NCBI GenBank assembly: GCA_037176845.1 | Contig: JAYKXP010000080.1 | Span: forward strand, 186,001-250,000 | Reading direction: 5' to 3' | Source of the DNA: Paramarasmius palmivorus | Taxonomy: Eukaryota; Basidiomycota; Agaricomycetes; Agaricales; Marasmiaceae | Length of the DNA: 64,000 nt | Shown here: piece after piece, positions 47,310 to 58,995 of the stretch | Layout of the letters: every line of letters begins with the position of its first letter | Position numbering within the stretch: the stretch's first letter is position 1 | Translations under genes and position numbers: made by a program | The notes under the pieces: model-generated | What the model saw: only the letters and a program-made list of their open reading frames with translations | Told to the model about the DNA's origin: nothing | Databases searched by the model: none

Positions 47310-48567
47310 GCGCCTTGGCGCAAAGAAAAGATAAATTTTACTAGGCTAAATGCCAACCCACAGGCACAGGATTCAACTCCTGAGTCTAAAGATAGAAATT
47401 CCTATTTATTGGTCACACATAAACAACTTATATGGATGTTGTGACTGTCATATTTCCCTGATTTGTATATTTCCTATGGACTATCTCTGTTCCTCACTTA
47501 TTTCGCTTGTGTTCCGTCTATTTTCCATCTTTTATTACATATTTCTTTCCTTATATTTCTGGACAGTATATATAGGCTTGCAGTTTGTAGGTAGAAAAGC
47601 AGAGAAGACGAAGAGAGAGTGTACTGTTAGCCCATATCATTAGGTTGTATGTGGCTGTCGCTCGAATAGACCTCTTTGATCTGATAGTTGATCTGCTGGC
47701 ACATGTGCATTTCGATTGGACCTCTTATATAAGTTGATCCAGTGGTGTTTCATGCTTGTTACGAGTCGACCTCTGATCAGACCTGGTTGATCTATTGACG
47801 ACCTTTGCATTCGCTTCCACTTCCTCAGGACAGGCCCTAGATTGAAAGTCTAGTTGAGACCTTACTGTATACAAGAGCTTAAGTTGTATTGGCAGAGAGA
47901 TCAAGTATCTGGCTTGTGATCTGTAGCTCTAAGCATTGGTTGCATTGCGTTTCTGTGTAGAGATTAGACCTTGAACTAGCTTTTATAAGCTTCAGTGATG
48001 TAGAGAGGCCCAGATTGACCATTTGGAGAGTCAGTTGGATTCCTGCTTGCGCACAGTTCATTGATTTGATTCTATTAGGATCAGTACACTTGAGGCAGTA
48101 TTGGTTGAACTCGAGGTCGCTACCTATGGCACTTGGGACTGTTTCCTACCCTATTATAAGCATTCGTAACCTTTAGTTGCCCATAATATAAGGTGTATCT
48201 CAATTGCTTTTGAAGTAACGAAGAGCATATCATCACTCTCAGATCTATAATTTGTGTACTATTCTAAGTACGGCAACTCTGATCACGTTGAACCTCACTT
48301 GCACAACTAGTCACCACTAGTGTGCTGCTGTTCATAACCAGCATCTACTGAATCTTTGTATTTGTGGTCTATTACTAGGCTTCTGCTATGTCCTACAGTT
48401 CTATTAGTGACCCAAAGTCGCAGAGCCCACCACTTATACTTAGGTTGTTTGTGACACATTAGTGGGTCGGTATTGACCTGTCCCGCGAAGGGTACGGTAT
48501 TGGCGGGTAAGGGTACGGTGTCAGTTTTGGAGCACCGCGGTATACCCGTGTGCAACCTTATTAATGC

Positions 48568-50212
48568 TGGGTTTCAAAATGGGTGGGAGCTTCAAAATCC
48601 ACTTTTTGACTGTCCACAAGGATTTTTATGCAATAAAAATGTTCTGAATAGCTATAGGCTTGTTCCCACCTGCTTCACAGATTTGAAATTTTTTTGATGG
48701 GAGGCTGAGTTCTGCAAAGTGGCTGGTACCCCTTGCAAGCCTGGATATATCAGGTAGTTGTGTGAAAACAAACTTAGAGAAATCAGGGCATTTCTCTGCA
48801 AGTGCAAGCTACAAAATTGTTTCTTGTACTACACTACATGTCCATATTGTCACTAAACCATCTAGCACAGACTTTGCTTGTACATAAAAAGTGAGTGTTG
48901 ATAAATGCCACCTAAAAATATTTCACAATTAGTCAATATGTAGAAATTTGAAACCTTCAACATCACCTGAACCTGTCTTGTCCATCTCTGTCATTCAAAC
49001 TCATCTTGACTTCAGACAAGACAAAATCATCCTCATCCATGTCTACACTAGTTTAGAGTGGGTCAATGTTTCCACCAACAGGCACGAGTTCAGAAAAGGA
49101 GCACAAGCACAGTCATTTATTATCCTTTTTTCTGATTACTAAACAACAAGCAAACTGCAATACAAGTCGACTACAAGCAAACAACCATTGTATTCTCCAG
49201 ATCATGGACACACTAGGGGTAGAGGAAACCATCTGCATGGGGAACTGGGTTGTAGGAAACTGCATACTCATTTGGATTAATGACAAAAGATTCCTTGCTT
49301 GCTACAGCAAAAATGAAGGCTTTTTGTGCAAGTTCCTTGCTGGAATAGTATGTGTATTTGTTTACTGGAACATGAAGCACCAAATGTTTGATGTTTTCCC
49401 TATGCAATAGTCAGATCTCATGTTTCATAGACCAAGAATACATAGACTTACCAGCCCTGGACGAACCCAATCCTAAGCCCATGAATGACACAGTACCACC
49501 TACATGTTAGAATAATTTATCCTTTTATGGTTCATCATGATCATCTGCACTCTACATTGTTCATCTCTGATATTCATATTCCTTAATCATTGTTCTATAC
49601 ACTGACCGCACAGTTCCATGCTTCTTGCTGTTACTCCATTGCCTCAGTGTGGCAACTTAATTAGTACATATCTGTATTATGCTGTTGAACATTGGACTAT
49701 ATAAACTGTACCTATCTATTGCTGAATATCATTGTCTCTTGCTATTGTCTTGCACCAGTACTGCTAAACCCAGTCCCAAGGCTCTTCACAAGTCTTTCAA
49801 TCACCAATCACTGTCCTTAGATCTTGCTGATTTGCTTAGGTGTTGATTACGGTCTGCTTGATTTGGCATCAAGTGTTAGGTGCTTCACTACTTGCTTAGA
49901 TTATTGCTGCTAACACTATAGTCCAGAGGTGGAAGGTTGACCACTGTATTGCAGTTTTGACACACCACATGGTAGGGACAGCTTTTGCGGCCTGAGGATT
50001 GATATTGAGTCTCAACAAATCTAGATAGTCTGACGCAAAAGTTACACAATGAGCGGGGAGATCAATTACAAATTCAAGAAACTTACTCTTGTTTACAACT
50101 GCAGCTACTACAGTGTCCAGAGTGTTGTTCTCTGCTTCAGAAAGGTGATCTAGAACTGCTGCATCAATGCCAGCTTAACAGAGATGGTTAATTAGTGATG
50201 TTAACAACCAGT
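48568..50212. other. AT-rich repeat-like DNA between two transposon nests
   Basis: 1.6 kb with frames up to 114 codons (49066-49410) but no family resemblance. A segment near 49699-49710 (ACTATATAAACTG) looks like an LTR promoter, so older retroelement debris is possible. Nothing can be named. Confidence 0.3.
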
Positions 50213-50276
50213 TGCAAGCCCACTTGCATTTAGCACCCTGACTGACGCCTGACATTAGAGGGATGTAGATAGCTTA
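50213..50276 (+). repeat. 5' LTR, first part, cut by a DNA transposon
   Basis: Starts TGCAAGCCC, identical to the first bases of the 3' LTR. Cut at a TA dinucleotide by the 2.9-kb transposon and resumes at 53185. The LTR end before gag could not be placed. Confidence 0.65.
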
Positions 50277-53182
50277 AGGTAGGCCTCAAGCGGAACCGCG
50301 CTGATCACGTGAGAAAGCGTGACAAAAAGCCCAAAAATTGTATTCGGTTTTCAACTTAATTAGGTAGTACTTTTGTCCAAAACGGGCTCCGTGAAGGCCC
50401 AAATATGTTCATTTTTCAGACCATCACGGAGCCCTTTTTGTTAGTTTTTGATGTATTATGGAGTTGAAGCTGAAATGAAAAATTTCTTTCCTCTGCTTCA
50501 CGCAACGCGCTCCCAAAACACGTTCATCTTCATGCCCAACGTCAAGAAACAATTCCGGGGGCTTGTGCAATATGCTGCCAGGGCTATTGGGAAGTCGGGA
50601 AAGAGGAAGCGGCCAGTTAGGAACAAGGAAAACGTGAGTACCGACATCATTTCCGGCACCACACAAACACGTTAACTTCTGTATTGCAGAACGATCCGTC
50701 ACCTCATAAATCACCAAGGCATGCCAAGAGCAGTTCCCTGCATACTCAAGAACCCAATTCAGATGACAGCGAGCCTGAAGAAGCTTCTCATGGACCCGAA
50801 TATCTTCCCACTGACATGTCAATGATGCCAGATGTAGATGGCATCACCACGACACGTTCTCATGTTCCGTCCCCATATTTGATCGAAGAAGTTGACGAGG
50901 AAGATTTACCGGACGAAATTGGTGTATGGAATGGGGAAGAGTCATTTTGGTTGGATACCCCAGCACGAGACACGCTTGAGGGCCGCGGAAGGATTGAGGA
51001 AACTCACTGCAGTGCCACTGCCGCACCTCCATCAGAACCTCACATTCACTTGCCAACAATTGATAGCAAGTTGATGGACATTGAGTCGGATTTGGACGAT
51101 GACCAGAATGCTCCCATTGATGACAGTGACAATGAAGAGGATAACTGGGGAGAGGAGATAGAGAAGTCCCGGGGGGCTTATGTGTTTCCACCAAGCATTG
51201 AGGAAGCCAATGCTGCTGTTGCAATGTTGCAGCGCATTCTTCATCCTCCGCGGCGTCCACTTGGGGAAAAGAAGCAGGGATTCAAAGACCCGGGGTTAGA
51301 CAGGACAACTGCACAGCGCTTTGAACGAATGCGCATGTTTCTGTGGAATTATGTCGACATGCAGAAAAAGGCTAAACCTGGGACTTCTCAGTGGACAAAC
51401 ACGTCATTACATACTGCAAAGAGTTACCAGAAAGGTCCATACCTGGCAAAACAGTTGCGCGAGTGGTCTCGATGGTTCATGGAGGACAACAAATTTGTTC
51501 CGAAACATCGGTACGGGATCTGTGGCCGCTCCTTAATCGACAACGAAGATTTTCAGCAGGAACTTCACGCGGTGCTGATGGCAAAAGGGAAGTATTGCAA
51601 GGCTTCGGACATTATTCATTACTGTGCGAAGCCGGAAGTTCTTGCGCGCCTAAAGCGGAAGAAGACAATTTCGTTAGCAACAGCTCAGCGTTGGATGAAG
51701 AAGTTGGGATACCGGTGGTTGCAGGACCCAAAGGGGCAGTACGTGGATGGCCATGAAAGGACAGATGTGGTATACTACCGGGATGTTAAGCTTCTGCCGA
51801 AGCTTAAGGTGTTTGAGCCACGGATGCGGAAATGGGTTACTGAGAAGGATGTGGAAGATCATCCGGATCCTTCAATCAGGTGCGTTGTGTTCTGGTATCA
51901 TGACGAGTCTACGTTTTATGCACATGACCGCCGGAAGCTTCGTTGGGTCCACAAAAACGAAAAGGCAAAGCCATACCCAAAGGGAGAGGGTGTATCATTG
52001 ATGGTAGCAGATTTTATGTCTGCTGATTATGGGTGGCTGCGTTCTCCTGATGGAAAGGAGAGTGCTCGGGTCTATTTCAGTGCAGGGAAGAACAAGGATG
52101 GTTATTTCGAGAACAAAAATATCCTCGAACAGGTAAACCGTGCAATGGACATCTTGGCCAAGTATTATCCAGACGAGGACCACGTCTTTGTCTATGATAA
52201 TGCAACAACTCACCGGAAGCAAGCTCCAGATGCTTTATCTGCAACTGATATGCCCAAATTCCCATCGCCGAACTTCTTTGTTGATGTTAATGTCATGGAC
52301 GCAAATGGCAGACACCTATACGAAAATAATGGGAAATACCTCAAAAAGAAGATCCGTATGCAAAATGCCCGTTTTGAAGATGGGCGTGTGCAAGAGCTCT
52401 ATTTTCCAGCCAAGCTCCGCAGGAACCATCCTGATTACCAGCACCGCGGGAAATTCAAAGGAATCGCTCGCCTCCTGCAGGAACGTGGACTGCCCCATCA
52501 CATGAACCTTCAATGCGACCCCAACTCGTTCAAGAAATGTCCTCCGGGAAAGGAATTTTGTTGCTGCCGCCACACATTATACAATCAGCCGGACTTCAAA
52601 AATGCACCCTCTCTGCTTGAAACATCTTGTCAAGCCAGAGGGTTTCAAGTGTTCCTTCTACCCAAATTTCACTGTGAACTCAATCTGATTGAGCAGTGCT
52701 GGGGCTACGCAAAGCGTGTCTACCGACTTTGCCCTCCGTCATCAAAGCCAGATGATCTGAAGAAAAATGTTCGGGAATCCCTTGATTCGGTACCATTGAT
52801 TTCCATGCGCAGGCATGTTTGAATCCACACTCCTTTTCTCATCAGCTAACTTTAAAAATAGGTTTGCTACACGCTCTCTCAGGTTCATGGATGCATACCG
52901 AAAAGGATTAAATGGTAATCAAGCGGCGTGGGCCACGAAGAAGTATCGAGGACACCGGGTCATCCCAGAGACAATTTTGGTTGATTTAGAACATAACAAT
53001 ATTCATTAAGTTAGTATATACCCTAGCTCCCTAGCTAATGTAGAAACTATTGAACCTTTGACTTTTAATGCTCGGCGCTACCGACGCACGCCGGCGCTTG
53101 TGTGTGTTATTCGTGATTAGGGGTATCCGGTCACAGACAAGTCACATCAGGTGATGTGGTCGGTTCCGCTTGAGGCCTACCT
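50277..53182 (+). mobile_element. Tc1/mariner-like DNA transposon, apparently complete
   Basis: 2906 bp. The 22-bp ends starting AGGTAGGCCTCAAGCGGAAC are perfect inverted repeats (right end 53161-53182). TA flanks both ends (50275-50276, 53183-53184), as for Tc1/mariner. One transposase gene without stops or shifts lies inside. Perfect ends and an open gene suggest recent activity. Confidence 0.9.
50532..53009 (+). CDS. DDE transposase with long D-to-E spacing and Cys-rich insert
   Basis: Exons 50532-50633, 50690-52812 and 52862-53009; 790 residues. The N-terminal third is acidic and disordered. A helix-turn-helix-like region follows (ASDIIHYCAKPEVLARLKRK, LATAQRWMKKLGYRW). Catalytic residues: D in VVFWYHDESTFYAHDRRK, D in VFVYDNATTH, E in HCELNLIEQCWGYAKR, the last matching the LNPIE box of Tc1/mariner. 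About 164 residues separate the second D from the E (34-ish in classic Tc1), including a Cys-rich block, CPPGKEFCCCRHTLYNQPDF. It cuts and reinserts its own element at TA. The second intron begins GCATGT, so it is GC-AG; joining keeps MRRFATRS. An intact, probably active enzyme. Confidence 0.88.
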
Positions 53183-53184
53183 TA

Positions 53185-53853
53185 CATACACATCTTTTTT
53201 CTTTCCTCTGTACTACTACGTAGTAGCCTCCATGCTGCAAATCACAGACCTTTACCTAGTGATTTGCACCTTGTGATCCTCCCTCCTTCCTCTCTTAGTG
53301 TTTCTTGTGTACAGCATGAGTTTCCGCTTTTTTTTTTTTTCACTTGTCAAAAGGTCTGCACTTTTTACCTAACGCACATACATACAATGCTGACAAACAA
53401 CAATTTGACGTAACAACGAACAACCTGTATCAACGTATCTTGAACGCACATTGACGAGAATGCCCAACATAGAAGAATGATTGACGTGCAATTGAATAAA
53501 CGATGACCTTGAGATTGAAACACCCTGTGAATGACACCCTTTAGTATTACATACTGAGCATCCCCAAAGTTCGAGAACCCCAAGCTATTTATGACAGCCA
53601 ATAAGGTGTGCCATGTCACTGTGTTTACCCTGCAGCTGAGCTTTGAGTGTACCCACATCCTCTTTTTGTTGAATCACCATCACCCCACATCTTCCCAGTT
53701 CGAGTTCTCAAATTACCATCCCTCTCAAAACACTTGTTTCTGTTCCTGTGGACTAGAAATCATTGTCACCTGCAGGTTGGTCTGTCTACAGACTGAGAGT
53801 ACACTGTTGACACGTCTGACTTACCAGGTTGATAGCCGCATATACCTCCTTGG
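53185..53853 (+). other. Rest of 5' LTR and leader of the Ty3 element
   Basis: Continues the LTR after the DNA transposon. It has a T run of 12-13 bases at about 53328 and pyrimidine-rich stretches. The primer-binding site was not identified. Confidence 0.45.
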
Positions 53854-55015
53854 TTGCCAACACTGGCTTCTAGACCTTTTCCTAAACGCACAACACGCAA
53901 CTCCCAAAGGACTGCTGTGGTGGATTCTCCCCTTGATTCTACCGCTGAAGAATTTGAGGACGCCCTTGACACGTCTTTGGGTCCCCTCATGCCTCTCACA
54001 CCACTTCCAGATGCCTCTTCTTTCCTGTCTTTCAATGTGTCTCCTAACATGTCTTCCAACACGTCTTCTCACAATCCACCTTCTCTACCCAAACATGATT
54101 CTCCAAAGTGTGCCATTCCACGTTGCTCTGCTACCTCTGATCTCTCGTTATCTTCGGACGACGAAGTTGCTATCATGGCTGCACCTACCCCAACTGCTGA
54201 TGGCTATGCCACCATCGACATGTCGAACTCCCATGAACTGCCCTGCATTTCTGCTGGCAAACTGAATGTTCAGATATTTCAACAGTTGATCCAGGCTTCG
54301 AAAAGCTGGCTTCGCAGGCATAAAGGTGATTCTACCTCCGATAAGGACTCATGTCTGGCCGTCGAACTGCATGTCAGTTCGACCTTGAACAAGCCTTTGT
54401 ACAACTGGTACCACACCCACGCCACCACCGCCGATACACTGACCTTTAATGCCTTGTGGCTCAAGATCCGTGACTGCTTCCTAGGAGAGAATTGGGACCA
54501 TATTTTGCACAGAAGATCGGCATGTCCCCCAGGAGGATGGTCAATCATTTGTTCACTATGCTGAAAGTGTTATTGAGGAGAATGCCTTGCTTACTGGTCG
54601 TCCTGCACACCTCCCTGATTCCATCATTTGTCATTGCCTTGAAGGAGGCATGGCGTCCCACCTCTGTACTGCTCTAGCCTCCAACGATGAGTGTGCGAAG
54701 AACACAACCGCTCTGGGCTACAAGATAATGAGCAGTTCAGCTGATGCTACCAAAGGGGAGTCTCTTGGTGCTTAGATTGATGCTGTAGAGGAGTTTGACC
54801 ATTCCTATCACTGTTGTATGATGGAGTGGTCGGCAATAGATGCTAGCTTGAAGGCTGGTGCGAAGCACAACACCGATGTGGCTGGCATTGGCAAATCAGC
54901 TACAGTTGCTGCGGCACCACGCCCTCCTCTTCAGCCCCAGACTCAACACAACCAGTGGTCACGTCAACTTAACCAGTCCCAGTGGAACCCTCCCTTGTTG
55001 CACTCTTCTGAATGA
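53854..55015 (+). pseudogene. gag of the Ty3 element, broken
   Basis: An open frame to 54564 has an acidic N-terminus and a capsid-like part (LNVQIFQQLIQASKSWLRRH, LKIRDCFLGENWDH). The capsid continues in another frame (HLPDSIICHCLEGGMASHLC), so a shift lies near 54520. In-frame stops are at 54773-54775 (TAG) and 55013-55015 (TGA). Not functional. Confidence 0.75.
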
Positions 55016-55039
55016 CCTGCAAGTGGACCTTCTTAGTGG

Positions 55040-57112
55040 GTGCCGCCAGGACAGAAGAGCTTATCCATTGCTTTAACTAATTATGCACCAAAGCTCACTC
55101 AAGAGGAACACAATGTCCTTTGTTTTACCAACAGTTGCAAGAATTGTTGGATGCCCTTCCAATGCCATCACGCCGTCCCTAAAGGACAGACCCCACTTTG
55201 CAACTACTGTCCAGGCGATAACTATGTTATCCATGACATCAACTTTGTCTATTCATTCTACCAGAAGTATCCCTCAGGTTTTGACAACACTGGTTGTGGT
55301 GAACCGATGGGTCTTGTCTCATGGAATGACTTCTTGAATGTGTTCCATGCGGAATATCCAGCATACACTGTGAAGTTCCGTCGTCCGTCCACAGTGGCAG
55401 CAGTGCCTGTCCCCCGCAGATATGTAGCTCGTGTGGAACAACACTCATCGTTCCTGCCCATTGATGTACTGTATGGACGCTCTACAGTTGTGGGTGCTGA
55501 TGACTCGTTTGAGGACAACTACAATACCTTGGTCGATATCTCTCCCCCAGCTTGTAACATAAAACAACGTGTTGGCTCTCCTCCTTCTCTCAAGGCACCA
55601 GTTTCTGGTCCTCGTGCCACCACGGCTCCTCCCATCTCTGGTGGTTGCCTGATGGCTGCTGCCGTGATCATGGGCGAGGTCAACGAACACTCCTTGATGG
55701 TCTCTGATAAGGTTTCTGACGTTGATGATGAAGCCACTGTAGTGGCTATGATTACTGCATCTGATGTGAGTCTTCCTACTACTATGTCTACCTCACCTGT
55801 GTTGCCTCTGCTATGTGATGATCCGCTCTTTTGGCGCTGTCACCTCAATGCAGAGACATCGGGTGTTGGCAGAATTGCATTGAATGCGATGATTGATCAT
55901 GGCTCCTCAGTAATCCTGATTTGTGAATCACACGCTTGTCAGTCTGGGAAGACACTTATCCCTCTAAATGACTGGATGACTCTCGACAACACATTCTCTG
56001 ATCCTTCTGCCCCGCCTGATTCACCGACTGTCCTCCGCTTTGCAATTGATATGGTACTACATGATCCCAATAATTGTTGGTCTTCCTGTGTTGTCTGTGC
56101 CATTGTGGCACCGTCTTTATGTTCTGATATGATTCTTGGTATGCCTTTCATCAAGGCTAATTTTCTTGTGACCGATGTTAATATTCCTTCTGTTACGGAC
56201 AAGTGTTGTAATTTTGATCTCCTGAACCTGTCTCCTCTCCATTATTGTTACCCCATCCCACATGATGTAGCTCTCCCTTGTTCACCTCTCATTCCCCCAA
56301 CTGTAACACCTCCTGATGACTGCTGTGTACAATATATGTCTATGTTGAATGAGCTACGTTCCGAGTTCAGAGAATATGCTGTGGACTGGGAAGAGGTTTA
56401 CAGTCCCATTGAGTATGGCAGCAAGTGTTATGTTGCTGCAGCAATTAGGTCCCGTGTTGAAGAATTGGCATTACTTGAGTGCTGCCAATGTCTGTGTGAC
56501 GAGCTAAAAGATGAGTTTCATGAAATATTTGAGCCACTACCTCATGTGGACTGTATGCCTGGTGATGTCCGCTGCACAATTAAGCTAAAGGATGGCACCT
56601 CATCTGTTGCTCGTAGATGCTATCCTTCCCCTCGAAAGTATATGGACGCTTGGCATAAGCTTGTCCAGTCTCATCTGGATGCTGGTCATATTTGCCCATC
56701 ATTGTCACCTTATGCTTCTCCTGCCTTCCTTGTGCCGAAATTGGACCCTTTGGCAGTGCCACACTGGGTGAACGACTACTGTGAACTCAATTCCAAGATT
56801 GAGACCGACAAGTACCCGCTTCCTCGGATTGAGGACATCTTGGTGGCTGGTAAAGGGAAAATTTGGTCCAAGTTGGACATGACTGATGCCTTCTTTCATA
56901 CAAAGATGGATGAGACTAGTATCCCACTGACTGCAATTACTACACCTTTGGGCCTTTTTGAATGGATGGTCATGCCCCAGGGATTGAAGAATTCCCCTTC
57001 AGTGCATCAACGTCGTGTTAACAATGCCCTACACAAGTACGATATCATAATTTGGTCTAATTCTGTAGAGGAACATGAAATTCATGTTCAATTAATCTTG
57101 GAGGTGCTTCGA
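55040..57112 (+). pseudogene. Ty3 pol: protease and first part of reverse transcriptase
   Basis: One open frame of nearly 690 codons. It starts with a Cys/His-rich piece (SCKNCWMPFQCHHAVPKG), then an aspartic protease around AMIDHGSSVILI and DMILGMPFIKANF, then RT: AGHICPSLSPYASPAFLVPK, YPLPRIEDIL, WSKLDMTDAFFH and MPQGLKNSP. The catalytic YxDD box is lost: the text runs from NNALHKY straight to DIIIWSNS, an in-frame deletion of about a dozen residues. The frame is then cut at 57112 by an LTR-like element and continues at 59000. Confidence 0.85.
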
Positions 57113-58995
57113 TAATGCATCACAAACAACCTAAGTATAAGTGGTGGGCTCTGCGACTTTGGGTAACTAATAGAACTATAGGACACAGCAGAAGCCTAGT
57201 AATAGACCACAAATACAAAGATTCAGTAGATGCTGGTTATGAACAGCAGCACACTAGTGGTGACTAGTTGTGCAAGTGAGGTTCAACGTGATCAGAGTTG
57301 CCGTACTTAGAATAGTACACAAATTATAGATCTGAGAGTGATGATATGCTCTTCGTTACTTCAAAAGCAATTGAGATACACCTTATATTATGGGCAACTA
57401 AAGGTTACGAATGCTTATAATAGGGTAGGAAACAGTCCCAAGTGCCATAGGTAGCGACCTCGAGTTCAACCAATACTGCCTCAAGTGTACTGATCCTAAT
57501 AGAATCAAATCAATGAACTGTGCGCAAGCAGGAATCCAACTGACTCTCCAAATGGTCAATCTGGGCCTCTCTACATCACTGAAGCTTATAAAAGCTAGTT
57601 CAAGGTCTAATCTCTACACAGAAACGCAATGCAACCAATGCTTAGAGCTACAGATCACAAGCCAGATACTTGATCTCTCTGCCAATACAACTTAAGCTCT
57701 TGTATACAGTAAGGTCTCAACTAGACTTTCAATCTAGGGCCTGTCCTGAGGAAGTGGAAGCGAATGCAAAGGTCGTCAATAGATCAACCAGGTCTGATCA
57801 GAGGTCGACTCGTAACAAGCATGAAACACCACTGGATCAACTTATATAAGAGGTCCAATCGAAATGCACATGTGCCAGCAGATCAACTATCAGATCAAAG
57901 AGGTCTATTCGAGCGACAGCCACATACAACCTAATGATATGGGCTAACAGTACACTCTCTCTTCGTCTTCTCTGCTTTTCTACCTACAAACTGCAAGCCT
58001 ATATATACTGTCCAGAAATATAAGGAAAGAAATATGTAATAAAAGATGGAAAATAGACGGAACACAAGCGAAATAAGTGAGGAACAGAGATAGTCCATAG
58101 GAAATATACAAATCAGGGAAATATGACAGTCACAACATCCATATAAGTTGTTTATGTGTGACCAATAAATAGGAATTTCTATCTTTAGACTCAGGAGTTG
58201 AATCCTGTGCCTGTGGGTTGGCATTTAGCCTAGTAAAATTTATCTTTTCTTTGCACCAAGGCACTTATCCACCAATGAGAATCATTTCCAACTTCTCCAC
58301 ACACCGGAATGCTCAGTCATCCATGTTCTGGACCTGGCATATCTTTTACAAGTCTCTGCGTCCACAAGGAACACTTCTATAAGCAGTTTATCTTCTATAT
58401 CAGCCTCCGTACCATGACAACCATATGCGTCACAGTTCTACAGCTTTGCCTCCGTACCATGACAACCATATGCGTCACAGTTCTACAGCTTTGCCTCCGT
58501 GTCTGATCAATAGGAACAACTATGGCCAACAATTCTAGACTCGGCAAGTGCCTTTCATATGCTCTCGGATCATATCTAGTGATGAAGCCATCTCCTACAT
58601 CAACTTGGATTGTTCCCTTTAAACCCGCTCATCTCTTTGGTTGGTCATAAAGAAGTATTAAAAGTGTTTAAAAGCAACTAGTCCTCTTGATATGTCTTAG
58701 ACCATGCACAGACGGTGTACCAGTTGTGATCCAACATAGTACAGCTCCCTACAGTTTTCAGAAAAGGGTCTGCATTGACAGAACCACTAATATAAGCTAT
58801 AGCAGTGGCCAGATACCCATGTGAGGTGTACCATGTAACCATATACCTGCTAATATAAGTGCATCTGACAAGTCCTTGACTTTGACTAGCTATTCAGGGC
58901 TCATACTAGTCCTTCAGAGTCCGAATCATAGCATAATAGAATATAAAAGTGCAATAATGCGTTCGAATAAAAGGTATTAAAAGTCAGGTGTATCA
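57113..58995 (-). mobile_element. LTR-like element, copy 2, inserted in RT
   Basis: 1883 bp, in reverse to the Ty3 element. On the minus strand it begins TGATACACCTGAC and ends GATGCATTA. TCGA flanks both ends (57109-57112 and 58996-58999). Removing the insertion and one TCGA restores RT exactly (EVLR then DHRLYCNKKKSQF). A TATA box follows GGACAG on the minus strand (about 57999-58012). It carries a tandem duplication of about 45 bp near 58407-58500 that copy 1 lacks, and it lacks the 1.8-kb insertion of copy 1. Confidence 0.85.
58407..58500. repeat. Tandem duplication in copy 2
   Basis: A unit of about 45 bp beginning CTCCGTACCATGACAACC is present twice in a row. The matching part of copy 1 (about 45300-45375) has it once, so the duplication is later than the split of the copies. 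Confidence 0.75.

Larger units (their letters stand above)
44818..48461 (+). mobile_element. LTR-like element, copy 1, split by another insertion
   Basis: Begins TGATACACCTGAC and ends CACATTA. The flanks are GCGG (44814-44817) and GTGG (48462-48465), a 4-bp duplication with one C/T change. Without the nested 1.8-kb insertion it is about 1.84 kb. It is a near copy, in reverse orientation, of 57113-58995. A TATA box follows GGACAG at 47561-47574. No coding capacity; a 97-codon frame at 47350-47643 is repeated exactly in copy 2 but looks like chance. Best read as a solo LTR or similar. Confidence 0.7.
43663..48559. mobile_element. Non-autonomous terminal-inverted-repeat element carrying nested insertions
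   Basis: AAGGTTGCACACGGGT at 43663-43678 is repeated in inverse at 48544-48559. ATTAATGC occurs at 43650-43657 and at 48560-48567; on the right it abuts the repeat, on the left five bases separate them. It fits an 8-bp target duplication as in hAT elements. Without the nested insertions the element is about 1.25 kb and has no transposase. GC-rich subterminal motifs (GGGTAAGGGTACGG) occur near both ends. The superfamily is a guess; the inverted ends are directly visible. Confidence 0.6.

Noticed and set aside
47350..47643. 97-codon frame, identical in 57931-58224
   Set aside because: Identity is explained by recent duplication of the whole element; the frame covers the TATA box region and has no domain.
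49066..49410. 114-codon plus-strand frame
   Set aside because: No recognisable family, AT-rich repeat surroundings, and overlapping frames on the other strand.
57113..58995. Helitron or autonomous TIR transposon
   Set aside because: No TC...CTRR ends, no hairpin at the 3' end, no transposase or helicase, and a 4-bp duplication is present.
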